In this document: in pieces, positions 54,777 through 62,668 of the stretch
How positions within the stretch are numbered: the first letter of the stretch is position 1
How the letters are laid out: every line of letters starts with the position of its first letter
NCBI RefSeq assembly: GCF_022354825.1
Contig: NZ_CP031168.1
Location: 3,845,501-3,909,500 of the forward strand
DNA length: 64,000 nucleotides
Direction: 5' to 3'
DNA from: Paenibacillus sp. H1-7
Lineage (GTDB): Bacteria > Bacillota > Bacilli > Paenibacillales > NBRC-103111
The notes under the pieces: generated by a model
The model's input: the letters and a program-made list of their open reading frames with translations, nothing else
Database searches by the model: none
Told to the model about the DNA's origin: nothing
Program-made: the position numbers and the translations under genes

Positions 54777-55667
54777 ATGTCTATCCAGGTGAGTAAAACG
54801 CCGTCCGATCGTATAGCGGACATCGCCATTTATTGCCTTCTGGCTTTCTTCGGGCTGCTGACCCTGTTCCCGATCTACTACGTGTTTATCATGTCTCTTA
54901 CTCCCATGGCGGAGGTTGTCCGCAACGGAGGCTTCGTGCTGTGGCCGGAGACGTTCACGATGGAGGCGTACAAGGTTATTTTCTCCAGTCCGGTCGTGCC
55001 GCAGGCGCTAAAGATTACCGTTATTATTACTTTGCTCGGAACCTTCCTGAATTTGGCGGTGACCATGCTGCTGGCCTATCCGCTGTCCAAGAAGTATATC
55101 CCGGGAAGATCCGTCATCTTAATGCTCATCGTCTTCACCATGCTGTTTTCGGGAGGCTTGATCCCGCTTTACATCGTCGTTAAATCGCTGGGGCTGCTCG
55201 ACACGATCTGGTCATTAGTAATTCCGGGGCTTGTCTCCACGTTCAACCTGCTGATTATGAAAACGTACTTTGAAAACTTGCCCCAAGAGGTAGAGGAGGC
55301 GGCCTGTGTCGACGGCTGCGGGGAGCTTCAGACGCTGCTGCGGATCATTCTTCCCTTGTCAATGCCTATTATCGCGACAATGGGGCTGTTTTACGGTGTA
55401 ACGCATTGGAACGCTTATTTCAGCGGAATCATGTACTTGTCGGACAGGACACTGTATCCGATCCAGGTCGTATTGAGGAATATGATCCAATCGCCTGCGA
55501 TCTCCCAAGAGCTTCAGGTGATGAACCCTATCGTGATGCAGACACTTCCGCCCGAGACGATCAAGATGGCTACGGTCACCGTAGCGATACTCCCTGTTCT
55601 CTTGATCTATCCTTTCGTGCAAAAATACTTCATCAAAGGGATGCTGATAGGGGCCATCAAGGGGTGA
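54777..55667 (+). CDS. sugar ABC transporter permease (YtcP/LplC type), cassette 3
   Basis: This 296-residue partner permease has spans beginning IYCLLAFFGLLTLFPIYYVF, the docking loop EEAACVDGCGEL and the end FIKGMLIGAIKG. AGGGAGGAGAAAGC precedes ATG 54777. It completes cassette 3; again no ATPase is nearby. The convergent GntR-SBP gene ends 71 bp further on across a terminator. Confidence 0.9.
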   Translation: MSIQVSKTPSDRIADIAIYCLLAFFGLLTLFPIYYVFIMSLTPMAEVVRNGGFVLWPETFTMEAYKVIFSSPVVPQALKITVIITLLGTFLNLAVTMLLAYPLSKKYIPGRSVILMLIVFTMLFSGGLIPLYIVVKSLGLLDTIWSLVIPGLVSTFNLLIMKTYFENLPQEVEEAACVDGCGELQTLLRIILPLSMPIIATMGLFYGVTHWNAYFSGIMYLSDRTLYPIQVVLRNMIQSPAISQELQVMNPIVMQTLPPETIKMATVTVAILPVLLIYPFVQKYFIKGMLIGAIKG

Positions 55668-55698
55668 GCGGCAATAAGGTAGCTTTACCAGCCGGGTT

Positions 55699-55740
55699 AC
55701 GAAAAAAAGAAGCCCGTCAGAGCTTCTACAGGGCTTCTCA
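55699..55740 (-). terminator. intrinsic terminator of the GntR-SBP gene
   Basis: Read on the reverse strand, AGAAGCCC and GGGCTTCT arms are followed by TTTTTTTCG. The same stem could also stop the cassette 3 transcript, but its T-tract is on the reverse strand. Confidence 0.8.
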
Positions 55741-57126
55741 ATGATTGGTTATTTTGCTGCAAATTTTTTGCGCGAATGAGGCGGCCGACTCCAGCCCGCA
55801 CCAGAACATATCCATTTCCCGCTCGATTTCGTACAGCAGCTCGAGGTCGTCCACCAGCTCGTGGGTGAAATAGCTGCTGTCCATCCCTTCTCCGGTCACT
55901 CCGAGAGCTTGAAGATCCTCATGAGATCGGAGGGCTTCATTCACGGAGGGAAGAACGGAAAGGAAGGAGCTGTTGCGGCAAAAAGCGGACTGAGTCTCGG
56001 CATCCAGCGCGACACGGATAAACTGGGCGGCAAGCGCAGGATCTTGGCACGTATCGGGGATCACGAGCGCATTCGCTATCAGCATGGTGGAAGTGCCCGT
56101 TCCGAATGGCATTGGGGCGATCTTGGGCTCGAACGGCAGACCGGTACGTTCCCAGTACGTCATTTCCAAAGTTGTTGTAAGCACCATGCCGGTCCGTTCC
56201 AAATGAAACGCCTCGGAGTTCAACGCGCTGCGGCTGGCTAAGGTGGCGACCCGATATCGAAACAAAATATCGTGCAGGAAGTTCAAGGTGTTCAACAACG
56301 TGTCGGTCTGAAGCTGCTCTGCCCGGAAATGCACTCCGTTGCGCAGGGCGACAGCCGGCCATCGGCTCAACGCAGTCGGGATGGAGAACCCGCTGGTATC
56401 GTTAATGCCGTCGCCGTCGGTATCACGGGTAAGCCGCTTGGCGGCCGTAATGAATTCATCCTTCGTCCATGCGGCATGAGGCTGATCTGCACCGAACCTT
56501 TCGAACATTCGCGGATTGTATGTCAAATACACCGGCGAGAACGTAAGCGGAGCGGCCAACACCGTATTCTGAATGCTGAATGACCGCAGCAGCTTCGGAT
56601 ATACAGCCGCAAGCGCGTCCGATACCAAAGGCTCCAACGGCAGGAAGGAGCCTGTCAGCTCCTGAATCAGCTCATAGCCGTGCTTATCCGGCACGAACAG
56701 AAGATCCGGCTGAAAGCCGAGCTCCCGGCTCGTTTCAAACAGATCGCGAAACGATGGGCCGGGGAGATTGAGAATTTTGACCTCGACGTGAGGAAACTTG
56801 GCTTGGAACTGCTTTTGAATCGTCGGCAGGGCGTAATCGGCGAAATAGGACGGAGTAAAGGCGAGAATGCGCAGCGTATCGGTTCCGCCCTTTGGAATGG
56901 AGAGCTGATGGGGCACGATGGTCCCTTGGCCGACGCGCTTCTCAATAAGGCCTTCATCCAACAGCTGGTCCAATGCTTTACGAACCGACGAGCGGCTGAG
57001 ACCGTAATGGCGGGTCAGCTCGTTCTCGGACAGCAGGTATTGGCCGGGCCGGATGTAGCCGGACAAAATTTGTTCGCGCAGCATGTTCGCAAGCTTCATA
57101 TAGCGGAATTCATTTTCTCTTTTCAT
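55738..57126 (-). CDS. GntR-type regulator fused to a solute-binding-protein domain
   Basis: This 462-residue protein has a GntR winged helix at about 5-75 (KLANMLREQILSG then SSVRKALDQLLDEGLIEKRVGQGTIVP). A complete SBP_bac_1-type sugar-binding fold without signal peptide follows, about 85-440 (TLRILAFTPSYF, PDLLFVPDKHGYEL, RDTDGDGINDTSGF). The binding domain would sense sugar in the cytoplasm and control DNA binding, analogous to AraR or LacI-type effector domains but from a transporter family. It is divergent from the deacetylase/aminotransferase genes and adjacent to cassette 3. ATG 57126 is chosen because upstream sequence to 57225 is not GntR-like; its ribosome-binding site is weak. Confidence 0.85.
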   Translation of the reverse strand: MKRENEFRYMKLANMLREQILSGYIRPGQYLLSENELTRHYGLSRSSVRKALDQLLDEGLIEKRVGQGTIVPHQLSIPKGGTDTLRILAFTPSYFADYALPTIQKQFQAKFPHVEVKILNLPGPSFRDLFETSRELGFQPDLLFVPDKHGYELIQELTGSFLPLEPLVSDALAAVYPKLLRSFSIQNTVLAAPLTFSPVYLTYNPRMFERFGADQPHAAWTKDEFITAAKRLTRDTDGDGINDTSGFSIPTALSRWPAVALRNGVHFRAEQLQTDTLLNTLNFLHDILFRYRVATLASRSALNSEAFHLERTGMVLTTTLEMTYWERTGLPFEPKIAPMPFGTGTSTMLIANALVIPDTCQDPALAAQFIRVALDAETQSAFCRNSSFLSVLPSVNEALRSHEDLQALGVTGEGMDSSYFTHELVDDLELLYEIEREMDMFWCGLESAASFAQKICSKITNH

Positions 57127-57211
57127 TGGTTCGCATCCGTTTCGTATAAGATCATAATTTCCCTTATAGCAGTCAGTTACGGTTAAGCATAGCTGGTTTT
57201 CTTTTACAGTG

Positions 57212-57229
57212 CAAGTACCATACACGTAT
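57212..57229. promoter_or_regulatory. GTACCATAC motif between the GntR-SBP and deacetylase genes
   Basis: CAAGTACCATACACGTAT resembles CAAGTACGATACAACTGC at 51954-51971. It lies about 40 bp from the deacetylase start and 90 bp from the regulator start, a good place for an autoregulatory site. Confidence 0.45.
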
Positions 57230-57266
57230 TCAAATCATGGGATAATTGCAGAAAGGAATGATGAAT

Positions 57267-58991
57267 TTGAGAGTCGCGCGCATCGGCCTGCTGCTTGATC
57301 TGCAAGCCGCAGAAAAACGCTGGCGTTATGGGTATAACATCTACTCCTTGTATTTGGAGGAGATTTTGGCTCATGCAGGAATCCGTGTGGAACGGGTATC
57401 CAATGCCAGAGACATACAGACTTCCCGATATGACATGGTTATTGATGTACTCGGTGATCATACCAAGGAGCAGCAAAATGGTTTGTGGGAGTACATGGAG
57501 CGCGGGGGACGGCTCGTATCCTACGGGAGAGGTCATGTGTGGGCCGAGCGGCTCGGTTTCGTCCGGCAGTCTACGATCCGGTGCGGTTATGCACATTGGA
57601 GAGAAGGGGAGCTACCGGTTCCGGGTATCTATAGGCTGCGTTTTGTTGAGGCATCCCCTTGGTCGTTAAGCTCATCTGTAGAAAAACCGAATGGAAGCCT
57701 CACGGAAAAAGGAAACATGACGATCTTGACTCCCGGAGGTTCTTCTGGCGGCACTGTGCTGCAAAGCATACAGGTAGGTAACGGGTATCTGGAGCGTTGG
57801 GCTGTAGATATTCCTCAGACGATCGTTCGCATGCAGCAGGGGATGGATCCGGTTCTGGAAGACGGGGTTCCGGCACCTGACGGCTCTGCGGTTCTCAACG
57901 AAGGGATTTTGAAAGCAGACGACGCGATAGCTCTGGATTGGGAGTTCGACCGGAAAGCGACGGACACCGGTGCTCTGTACTTTGCTGAGCCTCAAGCGGA
58001 TTTGTGGCGGAGCGTATTGATCAGCCATTTGATTTCCATCGCACAGGAGTGCGGAGTTGTCCTGCCTTTCGTCGGCTTATGGCCGGAAGGAACGAAGCAG
58101 GTGGCGCTTATTTCTCATGACAGCGACGTCAACCAGGATGAGCACGCACTGTCCACGCTCAAGCTCCTGCAGGAAACGGGTATCCGTTCTACGTGGTGCA
58201 TGATCGAGCCTGGATACAGCCCGCACATTTACGATCAGGTGAAAGCGGCAGGCCATGAGCTTGCGTTTCATTATAATGCGCTTGATGAACAAGGGGGCCG
58301 TTGGTACGGTGACGAATTCGACCGGCAATTGGAATGGTTGAAGCGGGCGGCTAATTTGACCTCCGTCACGTCCAACAAGAACCATTACACCCGTTTTGAG
58401 GGCTGGGGAGAGCTATTCCTCTGGTGCGAAAAAAATCAGATCGCGGTCGATCAGACGCGCGGTCCTAGCAAGCGGGGCAATGTCGGATTTCTGTTCGGAA
58501 CGTGTCATCCTTACTATCCGATGGCCTGGGCTGATGAACGCAATCGGCTATATGACGTGCTGGAAGTCGGATTTCTGACGCAGGATATGGATTTGGCGGC
58601 ATGGTCGGACAGCTCGGTTATCGTTCCTTTTCTCGAAGGTGTAATGAGGGTGGAGGGGGTAGCGCATTTTCTATTCCACCAGATTCATATCCATAACCGG
58701 GAGGCGGTGCGGGATGCCTTCCGCAAGCTGGTTCGCGAAGCACGCAGCCGGCAGTTCGAATTCTGGACCTGCGCGGAGATTAATGAATGGACACGGAAAA
58801 GAAGGCAGGCTGTAATCAAAGGGCTGGACGACCAGGGCGGACCGATCGTCGAAAATGCTCAGGCAGGAACCGTTGTCTGGATTCCGGTGGATGCAGTGAG
58901 GGAGTCGAACCATTCGGAAGCGTTGGAAGTGCAGTACGGAGTAACTTGCCGTAAGTATGTCGTTCAAGAGACAACCAATAACGTGAGGTGA
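57267..58991 (+). CDS. polysaccharide-deacetylase-like protein with N-terminal amidotransferase-like domain
   Basis: The protein is about 574 residues. The N-terminal ~110 residues form a Rossmann-like domain of the class-I amidotransferase/trimerisation type (VIDVLGDHTKEQQNGL, GGRLVSYGRGH). The C-terminal ~300 resemble a NodB-type deacetylase barrel: LISHDSDVNQDE (metal Asp/His motif), ELAFHYNAL and SNKNHYTRFEGW. The second His motif is not classical HxxxH, so activity is uncertain. There is no signal peptide, so deacetylation of an imported N-acetyl sugar is plausible. AAAGGA is nine bases before TTG 57267; ATG 57261 is an alternative. It is six bases upstream of the first aminotransferase. 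Confidence 0.5.
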   Translation: MRVARIGLLLDLQAAEKRWRYGYNIYSLYLEEILAHAGIRVERVSNARDIQTSRYDMVIDVLGDHTKEQQNGLWEYMERGGRLVSYGRGHVWAERLGFVRQSTIRCGYAHWREGELPVPGIYRLRFVEASPWSLSSSVEKPNGSLTEKGNMTILTPGGSSGGTVLQSIQVGNGYLERWAVDIPQTIVRMQQGMDPVLEDGVPAPDGSAVLNEGILKADDAIALDWEFDRKATDTGALYFAEPQADLWRSVLISHLISIAQECGVVLPFVGLWPEGTKQVALISHDSDVNQDEHALSTLKLLQETGIRSTWCMIEPGYSPHIYDQVKAAGHELAFHYNALDEQGGRWYGDEFDRQLEWLKRAANLTSVTSNKNHYTRFEGWGELFLWCEKNQIAVDQTRGPSKRGNVGFLFGTCHPYYPMAWADERNRLYDVLEVGFLTQDMDLAAWSDSSVIVPFLEGVMRVEGVAHFLFHQIHIHNREAVRDAFRKLVREARSRQFEFWTCAEINEWTRKRRQAVIKGLDDQGGPIVENAQAGTVVWIPVDAVRESNHSEALEVQYGVTCRKYVVQETTNNVR

Positions 58992-58996
58992 TGGTC

Positions 58997-60190
58997 ATGG
59001 AAAAATTAGCGGTTCTCGGAGGAACGCCGGTACGGACAAAGCCTTTCCCGAGCTGGCCGATCTATGGGGAAGCCGAGGAGCGCCTTCTTCTGGAGGTGCT
59101 TCACTCCGGAAAGTGGGGAGGAACCGGGCGCGTTAAGCTCGAGGCTCTGGAGACGGAGTTCGCCAAGCTGCAGGATGCACAGTACGCTATTACGACGGCC
59201 AACGGGACCATCGCGATCACGTTGGCGTTGAAGGCGGCAGGAGTGCAGCCCGGGGATGAGATCATCCTGCCGCCGTATACGTTCATTGCGTCCGCAACGA
59301 GCGTGCTGCTGTTCGGTGCGATTCCCGTGTTTGTGGATGTGGAAGCGGATACGCTGCTTCTGAATCCGGAACGGATCGAAGCGGCGATCACGCCGCGCAC
59401 GAAGGCGATCATGGCGGTTCATATCGCCGGATGCCCGGCGGATATGGACCGGATCAACACCATTGCAACCAAGCACGGCTTGGCTGTAATTGAAGATTCG
59501 GCCCAGGCGGTGGGGGCGAAATGGAACGGAGTCGGCGTCGGTGCACTCGGAACGGCGGGAACGTTCAGCTTCCAGTCCAGCAAAAATATAAACAGCGGCG
59601 AAGGCGGCATGATTGTGACGAATGACCGGGACGTTGCCGACATGGCCTGGTCCATAACCAATGTAGGCCGCGTGAGGGCAGGAGCCTGGTATCAGCATGA
59701 GCATATCGGCTGGAATTTCCGCATGACCGAGTTCCAGGCAGCTGTACTGCTGGGGCAAATGACCAGGCTTCAGGAGCAGATTCAGCATAGAGAGCGCAAC
59801 GGCCTATTGCTGGAAAACCTTCTGGGCCAGATCGATGGGATTGCAACGATGAGGCGCGATCCTCGGGTAACCGTACATGCGCGCCACTTGTTCATGTTCC
59901 GTGTGACAACGGATGTGGCGAGCTCCGTCGGCAAAGAGGAGATCATCCGCCGTCTGCAGGCGGAAGGCATACCGGTAGCCGCCGGATACGTTCCGCTGCA
60001 TCGTAATGCGGCCGTGCTAAGTGAGATTCGCAAGCTGACAGGGGCCGAGCCCAGCTACGAATGCCCAGTGTGCGAGCAAGCATGCGCCAATGAGGTGCTA
60101 TGGCTTCATCAGAACGTGCTCCTCGCCGAGGAGGACGACATGCGGGATATCGCAATGGCTGTGAATAAGGTAATGGCTAACCTTAGCTGA
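58997..60190 (+). CDS. DegT/DnrJ/EryC1/StrS family aminotransferase, copy 1
   Basis: This 397-residue PLP enzyme of fold type I is typical in length. Family marks are LHSGKWGGTGRVKLEALE, ITTANGTIAITLAL, DEIILPPYTFIASA, AVIEDSAQAVGA, and Lys196 in FQSSKNINSGEGG as Schiff-base residue. Known members aminate keto-sugars or keto-cyclitols (glutamine or glutamate donor). The ATG follows GAGGTG by six bases and overlaps the deacetylase end region, implying coupling. In this sugar-import context the enzyme might run in the catabolic direction, removing an amino group; that is inference. Confidence 0.88.
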   Translation: MEKLAVLGGTPVRTKPFPSWPIYGEAEERLLLEVLHSGKWGGTGRVKLEALETEFAKLQDAQYAITTANGTIAITLALKAAGVQPGDEIILPPYTFIASATSVLLFGAIPVFVDVEADTLLLNPERIEAAITPRTKAIMAVHIAGCPADMDRINTIATKHGLAVIEDSAQAVGAKWNGVGVGALGTAGTFSFQSSKNINSGEGGMIVTNDRDVADMAWSITNVGRVRAGAWYQHEHIGWNFRMTEFQAAVLLGQMTRLQEQIQHRERNGLLLENLLGQIDGIATMRRDPRVTVHARHLFMFRVTTDVASSVGKEEIIRRLQAEGIPVAAGYVPLHRNAAVLSEIRKLTGAEPSYECPVCEQACANEVLWLHQNVLLAEEDDMRDIAMAVNKVMANLS

Positions 60191-60261
60191 GGCAAACAAA
60201 CTGGGATGAGAACTGGATAGGCACCCGGTTCAACCATATCTTCAGAAGGAGTGTAACGAGG

Positions 60262-61497
60262 ATGCAAACCGAACAGCTGGCCATTCATGGCGGCAGCAAA
60301 GTCAAGTCGACACCGTTTGGAACAGGCAAACGATTCGGTCCGGAGGAAGCAGCGGAGCTGGCGGAAGCCCTGGACCAGAACACGCTGTTTTATCATTTTG
60401 GCGGCAAGGTCAAGCAGTTCCTTAGCGATTTTAACGACATGTACGGCGTGCCCTGCAGTGTGGCTGCATCTTCGGGAACGGCTGCGATCCACATAGCGCT
60501 TGGAACTGCAGGCATCTCGGTAGGAGACGAGGTCATAACGAGCCCAATTACGGATCAGGGGACGGTCATCGGCATTTTGTATCAAAATGCTATTCCTGTG
60601 TTCGCCGACCTTGATCCGCAAACGTACAACATGGACCCGCGTTCTATAGAAGAACGGATTACGGAACGGACGAAAGCGATTGTCGTTGTCCATTTGGCCG
60701 GCAATCCCGCAGACATGGATCCGATTATGGAGATCGCCCGCAAGCATCGGCTTAAAGTGATCGAAGATTGTGCGCAGAGCTACTTGACCCGGTACAAAGG
60801 GCTCCTCGTCGGCACCATCGGTGATTACGGCTGCTTCAGCACTAACGATTTCAAGCATATTTCCACCGGAGACGGCGGCATCGTAACCGTTAATTCCGGC
60901 GAGGAGGCGGATTATCATGCTGCACATGCGTTCGCGGATAAAAACTACCAGCGATTCGGCAATACCGTGCAGCGCGATCTGCATTACGTTGCGCCGAACT
61001 ACCGGATGACCGAGCTTCAAGGAGCGGTAGGCGTAGCTCAGCTGAAAAAGCTCGGCGGCATTTGCGAGACGCGGCGCCGCCACGGCGATCGGCTAACCGC
61101 CGGCATCCGTACGCTGCCGGGTATTCAGGCTCATTATGTAGAGCCGGACAACGAATGCACGTATTGGTTTTATATGCTTCGACTTAAGCTCGACGAGCTG
61201 TCCTGCACACGAACGGAATTTTGTAAATCACTGGAGGCGGAAGGGATTCCTAACATGGAAGGGTATATTCCGGATGTCGTCTATATGCAGCCGCTTTTTC
61301 AGAATCGGACGGCGTATCCGAGCTCCCATTTTCCATTCTCGCTAACCGGCATTACGTATGAACGGGGCTTGTGCCCCAATGCCGAACAGATTTTGGCGAC
61401 GGCGGTACGGCTGCCTACCAATGAATTTTATACTGAGACGGATATCGGCGATATGATCGAAGGGATTCGCAAGGTCGCCGCTTTCTATGCGAAATAA
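60262..61497 (+). CDS. DegT/DnrJ/EryC1/StrS family aminotransferase, copy 2
   Basis: This 411-residue protein is homologous to the preceding one but clearly diverged. It has AASSGTAAIHIALG, DEVITSPITDQGTV, KVIEDCAQSYLTR, Lys198 in STNDFKHISTGDGG, and C-terminal RLPTNEFYTETDI. GAAGGAGTGTAACGAGG precedes ATG. Two consecutive DegT paralogues often act on consecutive or alternative keto groups of one sugar or cyclitol. A T-tailed terminator follows, closing the deacetylase-aminotransferase operon. Confidence 0.88.
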   Translation: MQTEQLAIHGGSKVKSTPFGTGKRFGPEEAAELAEALDQNTLFYHFGGKVKQFLSDFNDMYGVPCSVAASSGTAAIHIALGTAGISVGDEVITSPITDQGTVIGILYQNAIPVFADLDPQTYNMDPRSIEERITERTKAIVVVHLAGNPADMDPIMEIARKHRLKVIEDCAQSYLTRYKGLLVGTIGDYGCFSTNDFKHISTGDGGIVTVNSGEEADYHAAHAFADKNYQRFGNTVQRDLHYVAPNYRMTELQGAVGVAQLKKLGGICETRRRHGDRLTAGIRTLPGIQAHYVEPDNECTYWFYMLRLKLDELSCTRTEFCKSLEAEGIPNMEGYIPDVVYMQPLFQNRTAYPSSHFPFSLTGITYERGLCPNAEQILATAVRLPTNEFYTETDIGDMIEGIRKVAAFYAK

Positions 61498-61520
61498 TTG
61501 GGTGGTTTCAGAATTAAATT

Positions 61521-61553
61521 AGCAGTGGCGATTCGTCGTCAGCTGCTTTTTTT
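61521..61553 (+). terminator. intrinsic terminator after the aminotransferase operon
   Basis: AGCAGTGGCGA and TCGTCAGCTGCT arms (one bulge) are followed by TTTTTT. Confidence 0.8.
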
Positions 61554-61674
61554 ATGTTCTCTGAGTGATTGCGTCGAGAGTCCGCTTAGCTTCAGGAAGA
61601 AGTAACAAGGGATTTTTTCCACGTTTGTGGAAGTAATATACAAATAGATTTGTGCAAAAGGAGGAGGGCGATGA

Positions 61675-62187
61675 ATGAGGGATGATAGAAAGTACTTGCT
61701 CGAGGCCTTTATGGAAGCTGAAAAATCAAAAGTGGAAGGAACCTACCCTATCGGAGCTGTAATCGTTGATTCTGATGGGATTATTGTTAGCCGAGGACGG
61801 AATCGGGTGTTTTCAGAATCAGATACTACAGCGCATGCCGAGGTTGATGCCATAAGAAACGCCGGACCCGCCATGCTGGATATAGACAATTTGAAGTTTC
61901 TGAAGAAGGGCTTCACATTATACACTACATGCGAGCCATGTCCGATGTGTACTTGCACGATTTTGCTATCTTTTAGTATAGCCAGGGTGGTCTGGGCGGC
62001 GAACGATCCGGAAATGGGAGCGATGAGGAAGTTTAAGGCAGGTCCCCACTTTCAAGAACGTTTCGATAAAATCTCATATGAAGCCGCGCCTTACAGGGAT
62101 TTGGAGCTTCGCCAAAGGGAGATGCTGTCTGATTGGTACGGTCAACGCGGATATTCCAATTCCCATTGGCAAAACAGCAGTAATTGA
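61675..62187 (+). CDS. cytidine/deoxycytidylate-deaminase-family nucleoside deaminase
   Basis: This is a 170-residue zinc deaminase. HAE (His54, Glu56) and PCPMC (Cys89, Cys92) form the zinc and proton-shuttle site, as in TadA, guanine deaminase and dCMP deaminase. TYPIGAVIVDSDG at the N-terminus is typical of the family. The C-terminal ~50 residues are longer than in TadA, so guanine or another base is possible. GGAGGAGGGCG precedes ATG 61675. It is followed 49 bp later by a small unknown gene and then selO. Confidence 0.85.
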   Translation: MRDDRKYLLEAFMEAEKSKVEGTYPIGAVIVDSDGIIVSRGRNRVFSESDTTAHAEVDAIRNAGPAMLDIDNLKFLKKGFTLYTTCEPCPMCTCTILLSFSIARVVWAANDPEMGAMRKFKAGPHFQERFDKISYEAAPYRDLELRQREMLSDWYGQRGYSNSHWQNSSN

Positions 62188-62236
62188 GAGGTCAATCAGA
62201 GCATCCAGATGCAATAATGATGAGGCCAGATACAAA

Positions 62237-62569
62237 ATGGAGAAGCTTAAATGGAAGCAAGTTCACGATTTTATGGAAAAGTTCCATACCTTCCTTGAAT
62301 ACGATAGCCGGCATCGAATCGTTATTCGTTCTTCGGACGAGTTGCTGACGTATTTTGTATTTGATGAAGAAAATATCATATTGGCTTACGGTGATGTGGA
62401 GAGCTATAAGGAAATCCTGAGAGGATTAGGATTTGAAGAGCAAGATCATCCAATAATTCTTCCTGATCCACATATGCATATGTATCATGAGCAATTGGAT
62501 AGAGACGAGGATAAGCTTTTAAGCTTTTTCCCCTGGTCCAAAAGTAAGCTGCTGGAAATAGATCGTTGA
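62237..62569 (+). CDS. 110-aa protein of unknown function
   Basis: The longest frame begins at 62078 inside the deaminase gene, but ATG 62237 (weak GAGG 11 bases away) gives a compact acidic protein starting MEKLKWKQVHDFMEKFHTF. It is rich in aromatics, with GFEEQDHPIILPDPHMHMYHE near the end, and no membrane segment or Cys. I do not recognise its family. The gene lies between the deaminase and selO and may share their transcript. Confidence 0.5.
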   Translation: MEKLKWKQVHDFMEKFHTFLEYDSRHRIVIRSSDELLTYFVFDEENIILAYGDVESYKEILRGLGFEEQDHPIILPDPHMHMYHEQLDRDEDKLLSFFPWSKSKLLEIDR

Positions 62570-62668
62570 CTACATAATCAGAGCCAAAAGCATTTCGAAA
62601 GTGTATAATACATTGGAAGAAGTAAACAATAACGTGACTATTTTTTGTTTGGCCAGAAAGGAGTTACC

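Noticed and set aside
62078..62236. Upstream extension of the small gene before selO
   Set aside because: It would overlap the deaminase coding region by more than 100 bases and adds a Cys-rich, unlikely N-terminus.
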